This document shows, one piece after another, positions 35,308 to 48,460 of a stretch of 64,000 nt of DNA. Under the pieces are notes generated by a model that worked only from the letters and a program-made list of their open reading frames with translations, did not search any database and was not told where the DNA came from. Both the position numbers and the translations under genes were made by a program. This DNA comes from Colletes latitarsis (taxonomy: Eukaryota > Arthropoda > Insecta > Hymenoptera > Colletidae). Every line of letters starts with the position of its first letter. Position 1 is the stretch's first letter. The stretch lies in assembly GCF_051014445.1 (NCBI RefSeq), contig NC_135137.1, forward strand, positions 27,343,501 to 27,407,500. The letters are read 5' to 3'.

Positions 35308-37747
35308 TATGTATGCATATTACACACGTGTAATTGTGGAAACGAAGTTTGAGGCTAGAATTTGAGCGTATAGAAAATAAACCGTGAAACCTGATCGAAG
35401 CGAGATTGGACATTGGACTGATAAGTGATAGTTTGTATAAACTCTTATACTCTCAAATTATTGATAGATATTATGCACGGCATTCAGATAGGTCAAAACC
35501 GGTCGCCAACAATCTATAAACTAGTTATCCTTTTCAAAACTGAAAGGGTCATAAAAGGTAAACAGTGATCTTCTATTAAACATGTGGCGATTGCGCGGAG
35601 TATAGCAGAACAGTGTATAACATAATGACTCGACATTACTACGATTTTTTATGCTTCTATCGATCGAAATGACTTCATTACACGTTATTGGATTCGTATT
35701 AACTTGTACTTATTATTATCTATAAATAAATATATTTTATTTAAAAATATTAACTTGACCTTAAAATCTCCATTCTTCCATTGATTAAAAAGTATCATTT
35801 CCTTCTTTAGACCAAACAACTTCTGTAAAAATATCTTTTTATACGTATCTTTAATCTTTTCTGAAACATTCCGCATTTCCAGATAAAACAGATACCCTGT
35901 ATATTTTTTAATATAATACAAAAATTCGAACATTCCAAAATAATAGATTTCAGGCAAGTTATTAAGTACAAACAGTTGGTTTCACCATTCCAACTGTTTA
36001 TTTATTTTCAAGTAATAGTAATTAAACAATATTGCAACAATAAGTGTTGTAATAAAAAAAAAAAGATATAGTTAATAAAATGATATTGATTCAAATTAAA
36101 CATTTTCAGAGTTTATTTGCAATACACAACATACAATTTATGTATGTCATTGTGAAATAGGTAGTTAGAAATTAATCACATTTCTAAATTACGTAAACAG
36201 TAATGCTTCTAGCTTTCAAAGATTTGTAAGTTTGCTTTTAACAAAATTATAACACTAAATTGTTTTTCAAAATTTAGATGTATTCATTCTATAGATAGAC
36301 AGAAACGACAATTGCATATTTATACAATATAACTAAATACAATATTCTTGAGAACATTTAATATAATTCTTTATCTGATGATTTGATATTATAAGAGAGA
36401 AATATGTAGCATAATATGCCAAGTATAATAGATACCATACATTTACAAGGACAAAACTTTTGTGAACCTTAATGTTTATAATATAGTAGTATTAAAGAAT
36501 TCAAATCTACCTTTACCTGTATTACATAATCTTATAATATATTCATCCATTTCAATTGTATGTTCACCTAAATTACTGAAATATTGTTCAAGTAATGAGT
36601 TCAGCTTCTTTCCACCAGTAAATCTCTAAATTCTTGATTAGAAAATGAACAATTCCATAGATTAAATATTTAATAATATGCTGCTGATTTAATTTTTTTA
36701 GCTAATAACATTTATAAATATTTATAAGATATTATTTACTTTGATTATAAACATTCATTGTTTCTTTCATTCTTAATAAGTTTATATCTTGAAAATTATA
36801 CTTTGCATGCTAATCTTTTCACTAAATTACATTAATTTTCTTTGACATAAACATGGTTAATTTTAATTATTTTTAAAAATGTTAATTTTTATATGGAATT
36901 TACGTTCATCAGACACCTAAGTTTTATGAGATTTTATATTTGTAATTTATAAAGGAAATAATGAATATAGTTTAACACCATATTAAATATTTGTAGAATG
37001 AGTCAATTATTTAAATATGAATGTCTAATTTTTGCAATGTTCATAGTACATAATAATATGAGATAAGAGGACAAAAATAATTTTAACCGATGTAAGTAAA
37101 AAAAAAATGTTTTCATGATTATTCAATGAAATACTACTTTTGATGCAAATAAAGCGGCACCAGTAATAAGTAAAATAAATTTAATAATTGAGTATAAATA
37201 ACGAAAATATTTATAGAATATTTTTATTGAATGACGATTTGTATGTACACATAACAACATACATATATTGTATTTAATAGCTAAACTGGTTTAGCTATGA
37301 TTTACTGATGCCACTTTTATTCAAAATATTATATACTTTCTTGATATGAATTTTTACATATTTAAGTTAAATGAGTATGCTTGACAAAATGTACAAGTAT
37401 GAGCTTTATAATAATTTGTATAATTCGTATATAGTGAGTTTAAATGCGACAAAAACACGTACAAAAATTATTTTTCTCAATCAAAATGTAAACGAGTAAA
37501 AATAAATTGCACATAGATCATGTAAAGTTTCAAATGCTTATATACGTTACTTTTTAAATTCATTAATAATAAAACTTTACATTGCGATAGAAATAATGAA
37601 TGATGAAAATATATTATGCAATATATTATGCCACTGTTCCGTTCAAAAGTTACAAGATTAATGAAATTGTTATGTACAATTCATACTTTGATATAATGAA
37701 ATATAATTGCATCATAACCAATGCAACATGTAACTCTCGTATGGACA
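35308..37747. other. AT-rich intergenic stretch
   Basis: No exon recognised. A 90-codon minus frame at 35685-35957 is Lys/Ile/Phe-rich and unassigned. Confidence 0.4.
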
Positions 37748-37753
37748 TTTATT
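37748..37753 (-). terminator. poly(A) signal of Tudor-SN
   Basis: AATAAA on the minus strand about 110 nt past the stop codon. Confidence 0.55.
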
Positions 37754-37860
37754 AATTTTTGTTAATCTATGTGATAGATTCTTAGATATTTATTATGCAG
37801 TTTATAACATGATGTCTTTTTCCCTGTATCAATCACTTTTTAACCAGTCCTTGAGCATTT

Positions 37861-40800
37861 TTACAATCCAAATTCTTTTTCGTCATCTGCACGTATGTCA
37901 CCATATCTCCAAATATTACGCCGACTATGTTTTGCATCTTCTTCTGCTTTTTTATACTCTTCAATCTAAAATAAATTATAAAATAAAAAAGAAAAAAAAA
38001 AAAGAAAAATTATTACGTAATTACATATACATAACAATACTTTAAGAAATCAACTTACCAATTTAGTAAGTCTCCTGTCACGTTGATTCTGAACAAGTAA
38101 TAGTCCATCAGAAATAAGACCTTTAGCGATATCTTCATTAGTAGAAGAATCGACTAATGTTACAGCAGTAACATTACTGGTGAGCTTAAATTCCGTATTT
38201 AGTAATAAGATTTTGTCCATTACATCTTCCTTAAAAGCTTCAACTGCTGCTTTTTTATCATCATTCTATAAATATTGGTAAACGATAGGACATGACATTT
38301 ATAATAGTTATAATCTTTTAAAGATAAAGCGTTTAAAATTATTTAATAAGGGAATACTTACATCATTAGGAAGTGCAACACAAGCAAGGCTATGTTCATG
38401 GGCATAAGGTTTATCAGTAGCAAATCGTGACGGTAAGTCAGCGACTCTTGTAACATTAATCATTTCTCTGTTACCATAATCAATGTAAAATACGCTTACA
38501 TTTGAACCAGAAACCTTTTCTATCTTAACACGGTACCACTGATCATCGCCAGTAAATTTAGCAACTGCTAAGTCTCCTCTGGTAGGTTTGTAAGCACCTG
38601 GGAGTGGAGGATTAGATGATAGTTCCTGGCGTAATTGTGAAAGCAAGTTTTCTAACATACTACGTTGATCAACAGATTGCACGTAAAAATGAAGATCTTC
38701 AGTGACCTCTGAAATCACTACCTCTTGATAGTCGACTTTTCTCTCTACAATTTCTTTATCATTTTCGTTTTTATCATTCTCTACTTGTATTTCAACAAAA
38801 TTCTTCCACATCTGTAATACGCAATAATTAGTATAACATTTATAAATTATATATTCTACTTTCAAATGATATTTCTATTACACTTCTTACATTTAGCTTC
38901 TTCGTTTTGGCACGTTCTTCTGCTGCTTTAAGCGTCCTTGTTAGTTCTCCAAAATCAGGAAAAGTAACAACTTCTGCAAGCCCTTCTTCAACCAGAGAAA
39001 CAGACATATTGACATCATTTACTGTTAACCATCCAATAAATCCACTTCCTTTCGTTTCTGTATGTTCAATTTTAATCTCCACATCCCTTTGGAAGCAATG
39101 TTCCCTAGTGAATGCTAACGCTTTTTCACCATATTCATCAGCTTTAACTATGCTTCCACCTGGCAATGATCTTTGACATCGAGGAGTTCGTATGCCAGCC
39201 AAAACAAACGTAATAAGCTGATCTTCTTTCGGTAAATAGAGTTTCAGGCGCGAACCACTCGTGACAAATTCGACCACACCTTTAATGCCTTGCGCTCGTT
39301 TAAGAGATGTCAGAAATGCTTTAGCTTTAGAAGGATCGTTAGAAAGGTCTACCAATCTATGCACTGGTATATCTTTCTTTGCGTGTAAACCGTGCTGAGA
39401 TTTTTCTGCTTTACTTTCAGCAACTTGTAACAAATTATAGTGAGATGAACGTTGATCGTCATTTTGTCTATATTTGATCACTCTTACTAAACCTCGTGCA
39501 ACCAGTGCCTCTGCGATGTTTCTAAAAGATATTACATATTAAAAAATTACTAACAGTTATTGCAATAATTAATACAAATAATTGTAACAAAAAATTGAAC
39601 AACGTACGTTTTACCACACGTGACAGTGCAACATAACTTTTCTGGAAAATTGTCTCTAGCAGGTTGAGTATAATCAACAACAACTTTAACGTTCTTTCTA
39701 ATGAATTTTTCACGTAAAAATTCACGAGCTTCTAACATCCAGGGGATGTCATAAAGAGGTTTAAAATCTTTTCTAGCCGTATTATTAGGTTCTTCGTTAA
39801 CCCGTTTTTCTCTGGATGGTGGTCGAATACTGCTCAAAAAGACTTTCTTGTTCTCTCCATTTTGTGTTCTGATTATAAGAGCATCTGCATTAACAATTTC
39901 AACAACGGTACCAGTGAATTCTATTTGCGGGCCTGACGGTTTATAATCTTTCCACAAACGTAAACGTGCTTCTTTTGCAGCTTTCTCTGCTAGATAAAGC
40001 TTTTCTGCCCCAGCTCTGCTATTGCTAATCGACCAATCTTGGCATTTGGCAAATCCTTCGCTCAATAAAATTTCTGCAATATTTCCTGTTGAATACAAAA
40101 ACATTTGTAATTACTTATTTGAATACCGAATAAAGAAATTTCATTTATTTAATTTGTTTTAGACTACACTAACCCTTTGGGTGAAGAATGCTACCAATGA
40201 AATTGTTGTTGTTGACAGATTCAAGTACTACTTCAACATCTCTGTGCAGTAAGCGAGATTCTACAAAATATCTTGCTTCATCTGCATAAGGATCGCCTAC
40301 CGAATTCTCACGTCTTCCATTTGGCCAACCAGGACATCTGACACCCGATATCATTAACATTACATTATAAAAATCAGGCAATAAAAATGCTTTCACTGTA
40401 GATCCATCAAATACAAATTCAATAATAGCTTTCACTGGCTTTTTCCCAAATTTCTCAACCAACTTTCGAGGATCATCTACAGTCCATTTTACATCGCGTA
40501 TATGCTCAGAGGATGGTGATTCTGACCATTTTCCTTTTTTAGCTGTTTTAGCTGTATTTTCCAGTTCGATCAATCGAGTCTGTTCAGGGCTGGGATTACG
40601 AGTGTCTTTCTTTACAGTTACCAAACCTTCAGAAACTAATGTTTCAATCACATTTTCTCCATTTCTGTCTGTAATTATGAAAGAATTTAATAAATGGATT
40701 ACTTCGTGATAAATTTTGATACACTGCGAATGACAAAATTTCTATACAAAGCACATATACCTTTTCCCAACCACACAGTACCATAAGTTCTATTTGTATT

Positions 40801-41615
40801 TACTGATTTTTCTGTAACAAAAAACACATCCTGACCAATAAGCTTTTTCCGTAAGAATTCTCTAGCTTCCCATGCATATGGTTCATCTTTACTCTCATCC
40901 GTGCTACAAAAAAAAAAACATTACTTTGAAATGTATTTATAATTACATGATATATTTATATAACAATTATATGTGTACCTATCGTTTCCTTTCCAACGTT
41001 CTAATTTTGGAGCAGTAACATTACAAAGAGTTATTGTAATTTCAGGTGGCGGGCCACCCATCGGCTGACCACGAATGACAATAGTATCTCCTGAAGTAAC
41101 CTTAAAATAAAAGTTTCTACGTGGAAAAACAAAACAGGCAAATTTATTCTTTTCTTATAATACAATATCGCATACAATGGTAGCAGATATCATACTTTTC
41201 ATAGAAGACTGAAAGGATAAAGATGAATCTTATTTAAAACTTTTTAAAATATACCAACATAGACTAAAGAATATGCTTATTACATTAAAGTTAATACTGT
41301 ATTAAATCCAATCTCACGAATGTCATAAATGTCTAAATGGCAATCAATATTTCATTGTTGGGAAAAATAACGTACAGAACGAAAATTCTTTGATGCAAGG
41401 ACCATATGTTTTCGGTATAGATTTTTCACTCCAACCGAGTTGAATACGATTTCACAGATGTCAAAATATTAGGTTATATATAATAGTAATCACATAAATC
41501 ATATTTGTATTTGAGTAACAAATTACCTCACCAACAGATTCCCTATAGAATTTGTGTACCTTACCTGTTTTACTACTCCGTTTCCCGATTTCACTTGCCC
41601 CTGGGGTGCGCTCAT
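37861..41615 (-). CDS. Tudor-SN: Tudor-SN / SND1 (staphylococcal nuclease-Tudor protein)
   Basis: Multifunctional RNA-binding protein of RISC, stress granules and the splicing/transcription machinery. Nine exons (5' to 3'): 41615-41565, 41100-40979, 40903-40761, 40668-40174, 40085-39608, 39521-38891, 38811-38362, 38265-38059, 37965-37861; frame kept, 893 aa, normal for the family. Start MSAPQGQVKSGNGVVKQ. Domain order: SN1 (VIRGQPMGGPPPE), SN2 (VKAIIEFVFDGSTVKAFLLP, SRLLHRDVEVVLE, SILHPKGNIAE), SN3 (SSIRPPSREK, RPLYDIPWMLEAREFLREKF), SN4 (YRQNDDQRSSHY, SGSRLKLYLPKE), then from about residue 714 a Tudor domain (GDLAVAKF...WYRVKIEKV...VFYIDYGNRE) embedded in a fifth, split SN unit ending NIWRYGDIRADDEKEFGL. 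Donor 39607 (AC|GTACGT) is the least canonical junction but the only one that keeps frame. It converges with WDR77. Confidence 0.97.
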
Positions 41616-43208
41616 GGTGTCGATCGTTTATTGCGTTAAACACCGAGAAAAAATCTATAATTTCTTAGTCTATACCGTGCCAGGAAAGCTCTTCGGTAAA
41701 TAGACACTGTCTGCTCGCAAACTTTTCCCTTTTTTGTGAATACTCGTCAGAAATTCAAGAAAAATTTGACATGTTGAATCGGAGTAAAGAAACTCACGCT
41801 TTCCACGTATTGTGGAAGAGTCGGCACGAGCGCAATCTACACAGAAACATCGTCCAGGTACGTTTGATTTGGTGGTGATGTGGCAACACGCAACACTTCG
41901 ACAACCAGCAGTGTCGCGCTCTATCGGTCAACCTACACTGATAATGGTTTGATCGGTAGAAAAAATATCAACACTTTATTTGTTACTCAAATGTTCATAA
42001 TAAGTAAACATTCAATTATCTATTTTTATATAAATAATTGCGATACGTATCGTCAAATGTTTGTTCCTAAGTTTTAGCTAATAACACAAATTTCTGAGAA
42101 ATTTCTCCATTTGGGGATATCGAAGTTTATAATTTTACTATTCACTCTATGTTATTATGAAACTTGTTTGCTATGTGTGCACTTATATAAGATCGGTGAA
42201 TCCGTTCACCACGTGCAGTGAATCATGGTGAAATGTATTAGGATAATCGAAAGTTAGGCAACGTGCTCTACAATGTCAATATTTTTATATACCAATAAAT
42301 TTATAGTTTCAACATCAAGCATGAAGATGCTAATTTTATTACAATAAATGATTTCACTTCCGTATAAAATTAAATATATAATCTTTCGTTGTTATTAAAC
42401 AATAAAATTTATGATTAATTTGTATACTTCCTAATGTTATTTTTGTACTGTAATTATTTGTAGTTCTTAATATATAAGTGGTTTATGTTATACTTGAAAA
42501 TATATAAATTATTATTTAACGGACTTTGCTTTTTACACATTTTAAAAATATTTGGACAGTTCCTCTTTCTTTTCTAATAATTTACTAAATTAAGGTTTTT
42601 TTGCATTTGTAAATTTAACTTTATTGAAACACTATGCTTAAATGTTATGTATAATATAATTATAAATATTTATATAAAGTATTTCAAACAAGATTTATTT
42701 GCTAAGGTAAAAATTCGAAGTAAATTTTTATTCGACCAAACATCTTTTTGTAATTTTTAAGATTTTGAGTAAATTAAATAAAGCAGAGATTCTTAACTTC
42801 TTACTTATCACCGACCCCCTTTGAATAATTTGTTGTTGCAGATTACTAAGACTTAACTTGATTTAAATCCATAACATGAATGTTAAATATGTATATTTAA
42901 AACACTACTCATAAACGACCTTCAAATTTGTCCGAAGATTTATTACTAAAAAAAATACAGCTGTAGCTTTAAACACATATCCATACAAATATCATATTAT
43001 GTTTTTACAGCATATTTATCAAATAAATAGAGATCTTATAAAACTATATTATGCATACTTATAGTATGGTACCTCTTTCTGTTGTACAAAAATATAAAAA
43101 TGAAAAATAAAATACTTTAATACTTAAGTAGTAAGTAATTTGTAATAGTCTTTCTACACTCTATAAGTCTTTAGATATAGTTCAATAATACAATTCAACA
43201 GTAGAGAT
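41616..43208. other. Tudor-SN upstream region and AT-rich intergenic DNA
   Basis: 41616-41900 has moderate GC and probably holds the Tudor-SN leader and promoter. The rest is AT-rich with no feature I can support. Confidence 0.4.
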
Positions 43209-44097
43209 TTAATCTACTTTTTCCATCTTGGGTACTTCTTTTGTGTCAATTTCTGACGAAGAAATTTCTTCACCCATCTTCTCATTTTCTACATTTAGTG
43301 TTTCTTCATTGTCAAAGCCAGGACCAAATTTAATCATTCTGTAAATTCCGGATGTATCTACTATTAAGTCTTCAACTACAAAACCAAAAGATAATAGCTC
43401 TGTTTCAAACTGAGTATAACCACATCATTTATATATTTATCGTATTTGTCTGTTTCAATACTCTTCCTCATATTTTCTATAATCGGACGATATGGATTGA
43501 TTTCTAATCCATAGTATATCCATTCAAACTGGGATGTGACCAATATTTCACCTTCTTGTTTAGAAATGTTTTTCATGACTTCACAGAAGTTTTAAAATTT
43601 AACTTTATCTTCCTCATCTTCTGGAAGTTCTAACCCTTCTTTTATTACAAAAACCAACTGTTTGTCATCAAATTTGTATAGTTACTATACAACATACTCA
43701 TAAATAGATTTTGTTACGTATGCTACTTCAAAGCCACGTTTCTGAACCCTTTCTACAAATGAACTATTAGAAGATATGTTTCTGATTTTCTTTCATTTTG
43801 CCAACGTAATCTTTCAGTGAACACATTTCATCTCCAGAGGCGGATGTGTAATCCTATTTTGACTATTCATTTCATGAATATATACTTTCAAAGTTTTACT
43901 AAATTGTTGATAACATTTGTTGTAGTTCTTTTTATCTTCTGACAATTCTTCAAAGAATTCTAAGTATTTCTTAATAAAATTGTTTTCATAATTTTAATGA
44001 AGTTGAGATATTCTGAAATAGGATCATCACAATTGTCCATAATAAAGGCTTTACTTGCATACGACTCGATGTTACTTTTCTGTTTTTCATTCTCAAT
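43209..44097 (-). pseudogene. cytosolic Hsp90 pseudogene, 5'-truncated
   Basis: Minus-strand broken copy of the middle and C-terminal parts of cytosolic Hsp90 (insect Hsp83). In order: KAFIMDNCDDPISEYLNF, then after a deletion a piece like LEELSEDKKNYNKCYQQFSK, then YTSASGDEMCSLKDYVGKMK, SSFVERVQKRGFEVAYVTKS, IKEGLELPEDEEDK, LEINPYRPIIENMRK, and finally the tail ending MEKVD (MEEVD in working genes) with its stop at 43209-43211. Several stops and frameshifts are present and no introns are seen where it is continuous, which suits a processed pseudogene. The N-terminal ATPase domain is absent. No clear poly(A) tail remains at the 3' side. Confidence 0.9.
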
Positions 44098-45829
44098 GAA
44101 ATTAACACTTAACGATCATTCCTCTGCGCAATCACTTTCCCAAGTATTTGAACATTGGCGCGTCGCTGTCGCTTTTATCGAGTTTCGAAGATTTTAAAAA
44201 GCGCATAGCGGAAGTCCGTCAGAATTCTGGGACATTTTATCAAATTCATTATTATAACATATATTTATTGACAAATTTTGGCGTAATTTTCGATATAAAT
44301 AATTTATAAAATTTGTAAGATGAATTCACAAGATATTTAGCGTGTAGAAACAAAAGCAATTAAAATAAGATAAAATGAATAATTTCTGATTACATTTGTG
44401 TAGTAATCGGAAATGATGACATGCTGAACATATCTAAAATCATTGTGATATCTGTAAGCCAAAAAATCACGATAAACTTATGTGATAAATGTCAAAATTC
44501 ATCAAATGACGTACATATATATAATATGTTTATAGAGATGCATTTATGAATACAAATATATGTGTTTGATAACGATGGACATTATGCTATACATATAGAT
44601 AACATTTTTTACACATTACCGTAATCTCACCCCAACGAATTGGCAAACGAGCTACTTAATGATAATGATAATAGACGAAGATTTAAGAGGACTAAACCAA
44701 TGATCTAATTACAAACCAATAACTTTCACAAGGAAAATAATGGAGGAAGAAAGGAGACTTTGGTGAGTTTTACTTGCTAACGACAATACTTCATACATAT
44801 GTATATCAAAATTACTGAAAGGTTCCCTCTAAGTCTGTTATAGTTGCAAAGAAAAAAAAAATTTGCAATAATATTCTTTTTCTAATATGTGCTAAAATGT
44901 AATTTGACTACCAGTAGTAATGTTCTCGATTTTTCGTATATAAGAATATTCTTTCGAATGATACCTGTGATTGATCGATTTGAAATTTCGATAGATTGGA
45001 GGGGAAGGAAAATGGATGCCAAGTATAAAATTTTAGCTCCTTTAAAAGAATTTTTATGTTCCTTTAGAGGGATATAATATCGAAAAAGAATGTTTAAAGC
45101 GAGGTAAAGCGAGATTGCTTGTGTATATTTCACAATTTGTCTCTCAATTTGTATATCGTGTTTAATCGTTTATTTGTATATTAGTAATAATCTTATAATT
45201 GTTTTCTCATAATTTCGTAACTTTATATAACTCTGCATTAACGTAGAAGGAAATGACTCAGAATAAGATTTTTATTTAGGTGTCCTTTATCAAATTTTTA
45301 TTTTACATTGCAATCTAACTTTTTTGTATCTTGTTACTAATGGAATAGTTTGTGTCGATACAGACAGCAACTGTCTGCTTAACCCGTATGCTTTTCGGAT
45401 TTGTGGATTTTATAAATATATATTGTGAACTTTAGAATCTGACGTAGTGTTTAATTTTTATGTTTTAAAAATATTCGGACATTAAACAAATAATAAATTC
45501 ATATTAATTACACAGGTATATTCACAAAATTGTAGTGTACATATATGTATACTTGATGTAAAATTAATAAAATTTGTTTAATATTCGAGTATTTTTGCGA
45601 GAAAAGAATTAAGTATTACTTAATTTACTTATATTATATTTAAGATATGTTTTATGTCTTTGATATAAATATACGCGGAAATGTAAAAGGGGCAGTACAG
45701 ATAGGTTAATAACTTGCACTTCTATCTTCTCATGGGATCTATTCACCGTGGAAGAACACGTGTACCCCATCGAACGTGTACGATTATATCCGATCTTTCC
45801 CGATGATTCTACCGGCTACTACGCAAGAT
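44098..45829. other. gene-free AT-rich stretch
   Basis: No supported feature. A TTAACCCGTATGC phrase at about 45379 resembles a piggyBac end but has no partner. Confidence 0.4.
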
Positions 45830-46167
45830 CATAGACGAAATATACGAGTAGACCTTTCACCCAATGGACTTTCGTGGCTCAATCTGACTGCCATACCGAC
45901 CTGAAAATTCGGAAGTAATTTTAGCGTCCTCTTCTCATGGATGGCGGTCAGTTGGGAAACTATTTTCTGAATTAGTGATGGACAAGCAGCTGTAGTGTTG
46001 CGTAAATACATGTGAGTTGACTATGGAAGGGATTAAAATTCATTTCTGAATCTGTTGGTAACGTTGCGAGTGATACGAAAATGGTAATGGGATTTTGAGA
46101 CCCCATAAAAATGGTCTGAAAAAATATATTGGGTAAAAGATCTACTCGTATATATACCTCGTCTGTG
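45830..46167. mobile_element. MITE with ~35 bp inverted ends
   Basis: Left end CATAGACGAAATATACGAGT then AGACCTTTCACCCAAT; right end inverted ATTGGGTAAAAGATCTACTC then GTATATATACCTCGTCTGTG. Interior segments (GCGTAAATACATGTGAGTTG, TCTGTTGGTAACGTTGCGAG) recur at 49801-50232. Confidence 0.65.
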
Positions 46168-46358
46168 ATAATACTCTAGAATCTTTGATAAATCAATGAG
46201 AATCGAAACTAACCTAGTGAAGAAGCTCTATATTTATGATGACCTATGCAAGGCGGATCGCAGCCAATTTGCTAATATTGTTTAGTTTTTAATTAATAAT
46301 TGCATTACCCAGCTAAGAGTGATACGATTATTAATTAAACGCTAAATAATATTACCCA

Positions 46359-46744
46359 GGTCTCACCACGTGAAGGTTGCTGCGAGTGGAGACCCGCACT
46401 AACCGATTCCCAACCACCCTCCATTAATAAAGACCTTCTGTGACCAACGATTGTTGGTCGAAGAAGAAACAAACGAAAGTGCAACCAATGAAAGATGCAC
46501 AACCAACGAAGAGAGTTGAAAGAATTTTCAAAAGAATTTGTCTTCAAATAAAAATAACCTGCCGAACATAATGGTTAACCAAACACCTGCCTAACTATAA
46601 ATCTAAATTCGTTTATTATATCAAGAAGCAATTCTAAATTCGCAGCCATTAGCTCGGTGTCGCTCACGAAGAATAACTTTTCTATCGTGGATGACTTCGA
46701 TTACCAGGTCTCACCACGTGGAGGTTGCTGCGAGTGGAGACCCG
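46359..46744. repeat. duplicated 38-bp GGTCTC...GAGACC motif
   Basis: 46359-46396 and 46707-46744 are near-identical (GGTCTCACCACGTG, one base difference seen, then AGGTTGCTGCGAGTGGAGAC). Each is itself partly self-complementary (GGTCTC..CCAC / GTGGAGACC). Confidence 0.7.
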
Positions 46745-47810
46745 AAGGGAGATAGATGGAATCAAAGTTCCATCGATCTCCCTTTTACATTCTTACAAGC
46801 TAGATTACTAAACTAGAGAGATAGAAGGAAGTAATGTTCCTTCGATCTTCTAGTTTAGTTGTACCAAGTAATTATTTTGTTTAAAAAGGGGTGAAGCTAA
46901 ATTATGGGAGACGTGACGCGACGCGATGCTGAACCGTGCAACAGATCTTCGGATCGAATCGACACTGCCCTTGGTAGATTGATTTCTATTTCTAGAAATC
47001 GATCTATCATTGGCAGGCGACTAGATCTTTCGGACAAACTGGACGGCCGATCACATGTTTCGTTCGACGAAACAGCGGTGACCGAAGCAAGAAACGAGAG
47101 GACGAGTCGAGAGAAGCTACTTGTTAAATAATTACTTGGCAACATTGGGAGACGCATACAATAGGGACTTAAAATTAACGTCGAAGCTCAAGTCTAGTCA
47201 AGTTGAAGCTAAAATTCGGACGATAGAAGGAAACAAAGTTCCTTGGATGTTAGTTGTACCAAGCAATTATGTGGTTGAAAAGAGGGATGAAGCTAAATCG
47301 TGGAATACGCAACGCGACGCGACGCTGAACCGTGCAGCGGATCCGAGGATCGAACCTACTGCCCTTGCTAACTCGATCTCAACAAGAAAACAGAGAACTG
47401 CAACCCCGAATCGAGGTCTCCATTTCTCCAACGCAACCCGCCGGGAGCCCGAAGGACCCGACTTAGGCTGTCTGACAAAGAGAGAGTACCTGAAACAGGG
47501 TCGACTTCCGCTGGAAGGTATGCGTTTCCGCAGAATACGGAAACTCCACACCTTCCAGAGAAGTGCCGTTTTCCCTCAATCAAGCTTACCATGGGAAGGC
47601 GATTAGATCTTTCGGACCAGATACACGGCCGATCACATGTTTCAATCGATGAAACAGTGGTGACCGAAGCTAGGAACGAGGGAACGAGAGAACGAGAAGC
47701 TACTTATTGAATAATTGCTTGGTAGGACGCGAAAATATGTACAATAAAGAAATCTTCGACGTTAATTTTAAGATTTGCGACGAAGCTTAAATCTAATCGA
47801 CTTAGAATTA
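46745..47810. repeat. hairpin-headed repeat block
   Basis: Hairpins at 46745-46784 (17-bp arms, 6-base loop) and 46807-46859 (23-24 bp arms, 6-base loop), and a weaker one at 47221-47245, share a GGAA-N6-TTCC core. After the second and third comes the same ~350-bp sequence (GTACCAAGTAATTAT / GTACCAAGCAATTAT, GAAGCTAAAT, GCTGAACCGTGCA, GATCTTTCGGAC, GGCCGATCACATGTTTC), the later copy carrying an extra segment at about 47380-47580. Open frames here (e.g. 46904-47131, 47121-47606) are not recognisable proteins. Confidence 0.6.
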
Positions 47811-47977
47811 AATGTCCCTCGGCGGTTGTGGCGTCTTACTTCGATATCCCTGCGAATAATCTGAAACTAAAATTAATACTCATATTAGTGACATACGAAA
47901 GGGAATTTAATAAACACCATGCAAACTAGACAAAGCGATGGAATAATTTGTCGTGCTGATGTACCTAAGAGTGAGAA

Positions 47978-48460
47978 TCTATAAGATTCTCGATGCTAGA
48001 CCTACCTAAGGAAATGTACAAAATTTACACATGTTACAAGCAAAGTATTCTACCTACACTTGCGTAACGAGAGTATAATATCGAAGTAAAATAGCAAATG
48101 ATTCCAGAATTATCCGAAGAACCATACAAATTTCAAAGACGAACAGAAACAAAGATCGAAAATCCAATGCAGAATTGAAAATCCAACGATGAAATCAAAG
48201 AGTGAAAATATCCAAGAATTAAATATCTATAAGATTCTCGATGCTAGACCTACCTAAGGAAATGTACAAATGTTACAAGCAAAGTATTCTACCTACACTT
48301 GCGTAACGAGAGTATAATATCGAAGTAAAATAGCAAATGATTCCAGAATTGTCCGAAGAACCATACAAATTTCAAAGACGAACAGAAACAAAGTTCGAAA
48401 ATTCAATGCAAAATTGAAAATCCAACGATGAAATCAGAGTGAAAATATCCAAGAATTAAA
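47978..48460. repeat. ~248-bp tandem duplication
   Basis: 47978-48225 and 48226-48460 are near-identical direct copies beginning TCTATAAGATTCTCGATGCT, the second lacking about a dozen bases. Recent tandem duplication, non-coding. Confidence 0.9.

Noticed and set aside
35685..35957. 90-codon minus frame between WDR77 and Tudor-SN
   Set aside because: Lys/Ile/Phe/Tyr-rich composition typical of AT-rich noise; no motif or splice support.
39550..39607. Readthrough extension of the Tudor-SN exon 5 frame (KTYVVQFFV...)
   Set aside because: Family alignment resumes only with the spliced junction at 39608/39521 (GKT-NIAEAL), so the extension is intron.
46904..47606. Open frames of 75 and 161 codons in the hairpin block
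   Set aside because: They lie in a repeat that is duplicated with frame-breaking differences and resemble no protein.
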